From: Eubacterium sp. MSJ-21
GTDB taxonomy: Bacteria; Bacillota; Clostridia; Lachnospirales; Lachnospiraceae
Assembly (NCBI RefSeq): GCF_018918185.1
Contig: NZ_JAHLPZ010000002.1
Span: forward strand, 124,001 to 188,000
Direction: 5' to 3'
DNA: 64,000 nt
The notes under the pieces are model-generated. The model searched no databases and had not been told where the DNA came from. It worked only from the letters and a program-made list of their open reading frames with translations. The position numbers and the translations under genes are program-made. This document shows positions 62,684-64,000 of this stretch, piece by piece (the stretch's first letter is position 1; every line of letters starts with the position of its first letter).

Positions 62684-64000
62684 CTAGTTAATAATTTCCC
62701 TTAAAACTTGTGCCACAACAGATATTTTTTCCTCATAACTTATAGAGCCACCAAAGTTTCCCAAAGTGTTCTTCATCTTGTTCAGCATCATCTGACCTAC
62801 TGATGACAATTCGCCTTGTGAAAACTGTGAAATAACAGGATTGCCATCCGCAGACTCAATAGTGATTTTCATTTCACCTTCTTGTAGTCCTTCTGTCGGA
62901 TCATATTCATGCAATCTATTTACCGTATCCTTTAGGATTTCTTCAAAATCATTTATTTTGTCATCTGACCAATAACTAAGTTCAAATCCTGTTACAGTTT
63001 TTGCCAATTCATTTATAAACTCTTCTTCTGTATAATCACATACTTCAGCCACGAGGTCAAGAACACCATTTGTCGTATAATCAAACGCTCTCTGACTCTT
63101 CTCTTCCCAGCTCTCCACGTATAGTATGTGTAGTGCTGTAATCAAATCCTCATTTTCATCCACACTAAACACTTGCTTAACTACCCTAAGCGCTCTCACA
63201 TACTGCTTTTCACGTACAGCCTCCAATTCATTCTTAATATTAGAAATCTGAATTACCAGTTCCTGAAGATTTCCGTTCATGGAAGGTAATGTATCAAAGA
63301 AGAAACTGTTGTAATCTTTATAAGATAAATTCATTATTTTTCTATATACTTTAGCAATATCCGAAACATATACCTCTGTTGTACGTGCACTTTTAGAAAT
63401 AGAAGCATAATGAGCGTTCATTGCCTTGAACAGTTCTTCTAATCTATTTAATCTATCTCCATCCGGAAGATACTTACTAAACAATTTTTCTAACGATTCA
63501 ATATACTCTGTTTCTTCCTCATTCCAATTACATATAAAAAGTGTATAATTCTCTGGCTCTTCTAATGCTTTGACAAGTTCATCAACGGTATAAGAATGTT
63601 CATTTCCATGGAAATATATTGAAACATTCTGATATCTCCTAAGCGCATATGCAACAAGTACTGGAATATATCCATCTCTTAAGCCAAATGGTTCATCCTT
63701 AAGCATTTTATATAACTCTCTCAATGGCATTCTTGTACTTTCTGCTTCATGAAGTTTATTGTAAATTGCCTCCATTACTGGCTCGCCAGAAATGATTCCA
63801 TCCTCAAATCTGTTAAGATCTTTAGCTTCAACTTTATACTCCTGATTTTCTATTTTTTCATTTTCAATAATACCATTTTTAGAAAGAGTGGCTCTTATAA
63901 TATTGAACTCAGGCGAAAGATAACCGCATCCTGCATATACATCTTCTTGCCCCATAATGCATTCCATTGCCTTTCTTCTTGCCTGTTTAATTGCTCCAGA
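62684..64000 (-). CDS. C-terminal part of a large protein, possibly BrxC/SspC-type (partial)
   Basis: The frame is open to the right edge: an in-frame ATG at 63967 is preceded by open codons, so the protein starts outside the window. The visible 438 residues are helical and acidic, without a P-loop. The stretch EPFGLRDGYIPVLVAYAL followed by a sheet-like VSIYFHGNEHSYTV resembles the post-ATPase part of large BrxC/SspC/DUF6079-type proteins, which work with PAPS-reductase-family partners in some phosphorothioation and type 4 BREX systems. The assignment is tentative; the ATPase core would lie beyond the edge. Confidence 0.55.
   Translation of the reverse strand, partial: SGAIKQARRKAMECIMGQEDVYAGCGYLSPEFNIIRATLSKNGIIENEKIENQEYKVEAKDLNRFEDGIISGEPVMEAIYNKLHEAESTRMPLRELYKMLKDEPFGLRDGYIPVLVAYALRRYQNVSIYFHGNEHSYTVDELVKALEEPENYTLFICNWNEEETEYIESLEKLFSKYLPDGDRLNRLEELFKAMNAHYASISKSARTTEVYVSDIAKVYRKIMNLSYKDYNSFFFDTLPSMNGNLQELVIQISNIKNELEAVREKQYVRALRVVKQVFSVDENEDLITALHILYVESWEEKSQRAFDYTTNGVLDLVAEVCDYTEEEFINELAKTVTGFELSYWSDDKINDFEEILKDTVNRLHEYDPTEGLQEGEMKITIESADGNPVISQFSQGELSSVGQMMLNKMKNTLGNFGGSISYEEKISVVAQVLREIIN

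Overview
The window looks like a chromosomal segment of an anaerobic, gut-type Lachnospiraceae (Clostridia) bacterium. The basis is the gene content: a Gram-positive type IV pilus operon, an AroE-AroK fusion, AzlCD, RNase Y, a nudix-SpoIIM-like-XerD neighbourhood, recA-recX with Firmicutes-type LexA boxes, a CIRCE-controlled hsp20, and two cellobiose-phosphorylase-type GH94 enzymes. No rRNA or tRNA genes, CRISPR arrays or insertion sequences were seen.

Layout, left to right. (1) 1-3420: the 5' part of a GH94 phosphorylase gene cut by the window edge, then pnp. (2) 3490-6110: an intergenic zone with two arrays of an exact 113-bp period (about nine units, then about four diverged units) around a PD-(D/E)XK-like nuclease gene; a piece of the same repeat lies at the 3' end of pilB. 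(3) 6182-22689: a complete type IV pilus cluster on the minus strand. It begins with a pseudopilin of about 2,200 residues carrying GLUG-like repeats and two CBM2-like modules, continues through minor pilins, prepilin peptidase, PilC, a PilM-PilN fusion, PilO, PilB and PilT, and ends with the major pilin under its own promoter. (4) 22812-25247: aroE-aroK fusion, azlC, azlD. (5) 25441-28434: two tandem paralogous lipoproteins. (6) 28515-42735: mostly housekeeping genes (rpsO, aroC, MBOAT/SGNH pair, xerD, spoIIM-like, nudix, rny, recX, recA), then an AraC regulator facing a second GH94 gene, a 39-codon basic ORF and hsp20. (7) 42989-49995: a DUF4132-like giant protein and three small genes. (8) 50181-64000: an AT-rich defence-type island that runs off the right edge.

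The island is the most unusual part. A compact minus-strand operon encodes the C-terminal part of a large protein with BrxC/SspC-like features, a PAPS-reductase-family protein with added zinc-ribbon and ferredoxin regions, an EF2568-type cysteine desulfurase, a DUF3343 Se/S-carrier-like peptide, a PLD-DEAD helicase, a 55-residue peptide, a DndD-like SMC ATPase, two unrecognised proteins and an HNH nuclease. A second unit encodes a MORC/MutL-like GHKL ATPase and a GIY-YIG nuclease, separated from the first by the debris of a decayed gene. I infer a DNA sulfur-modification (phosphorothioation-like) module joined to an unusual restriction module, with a sulfur-relay pair known from selenium/molybdenum-hydroxylase loci. 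This is inference from domains and gene order only.
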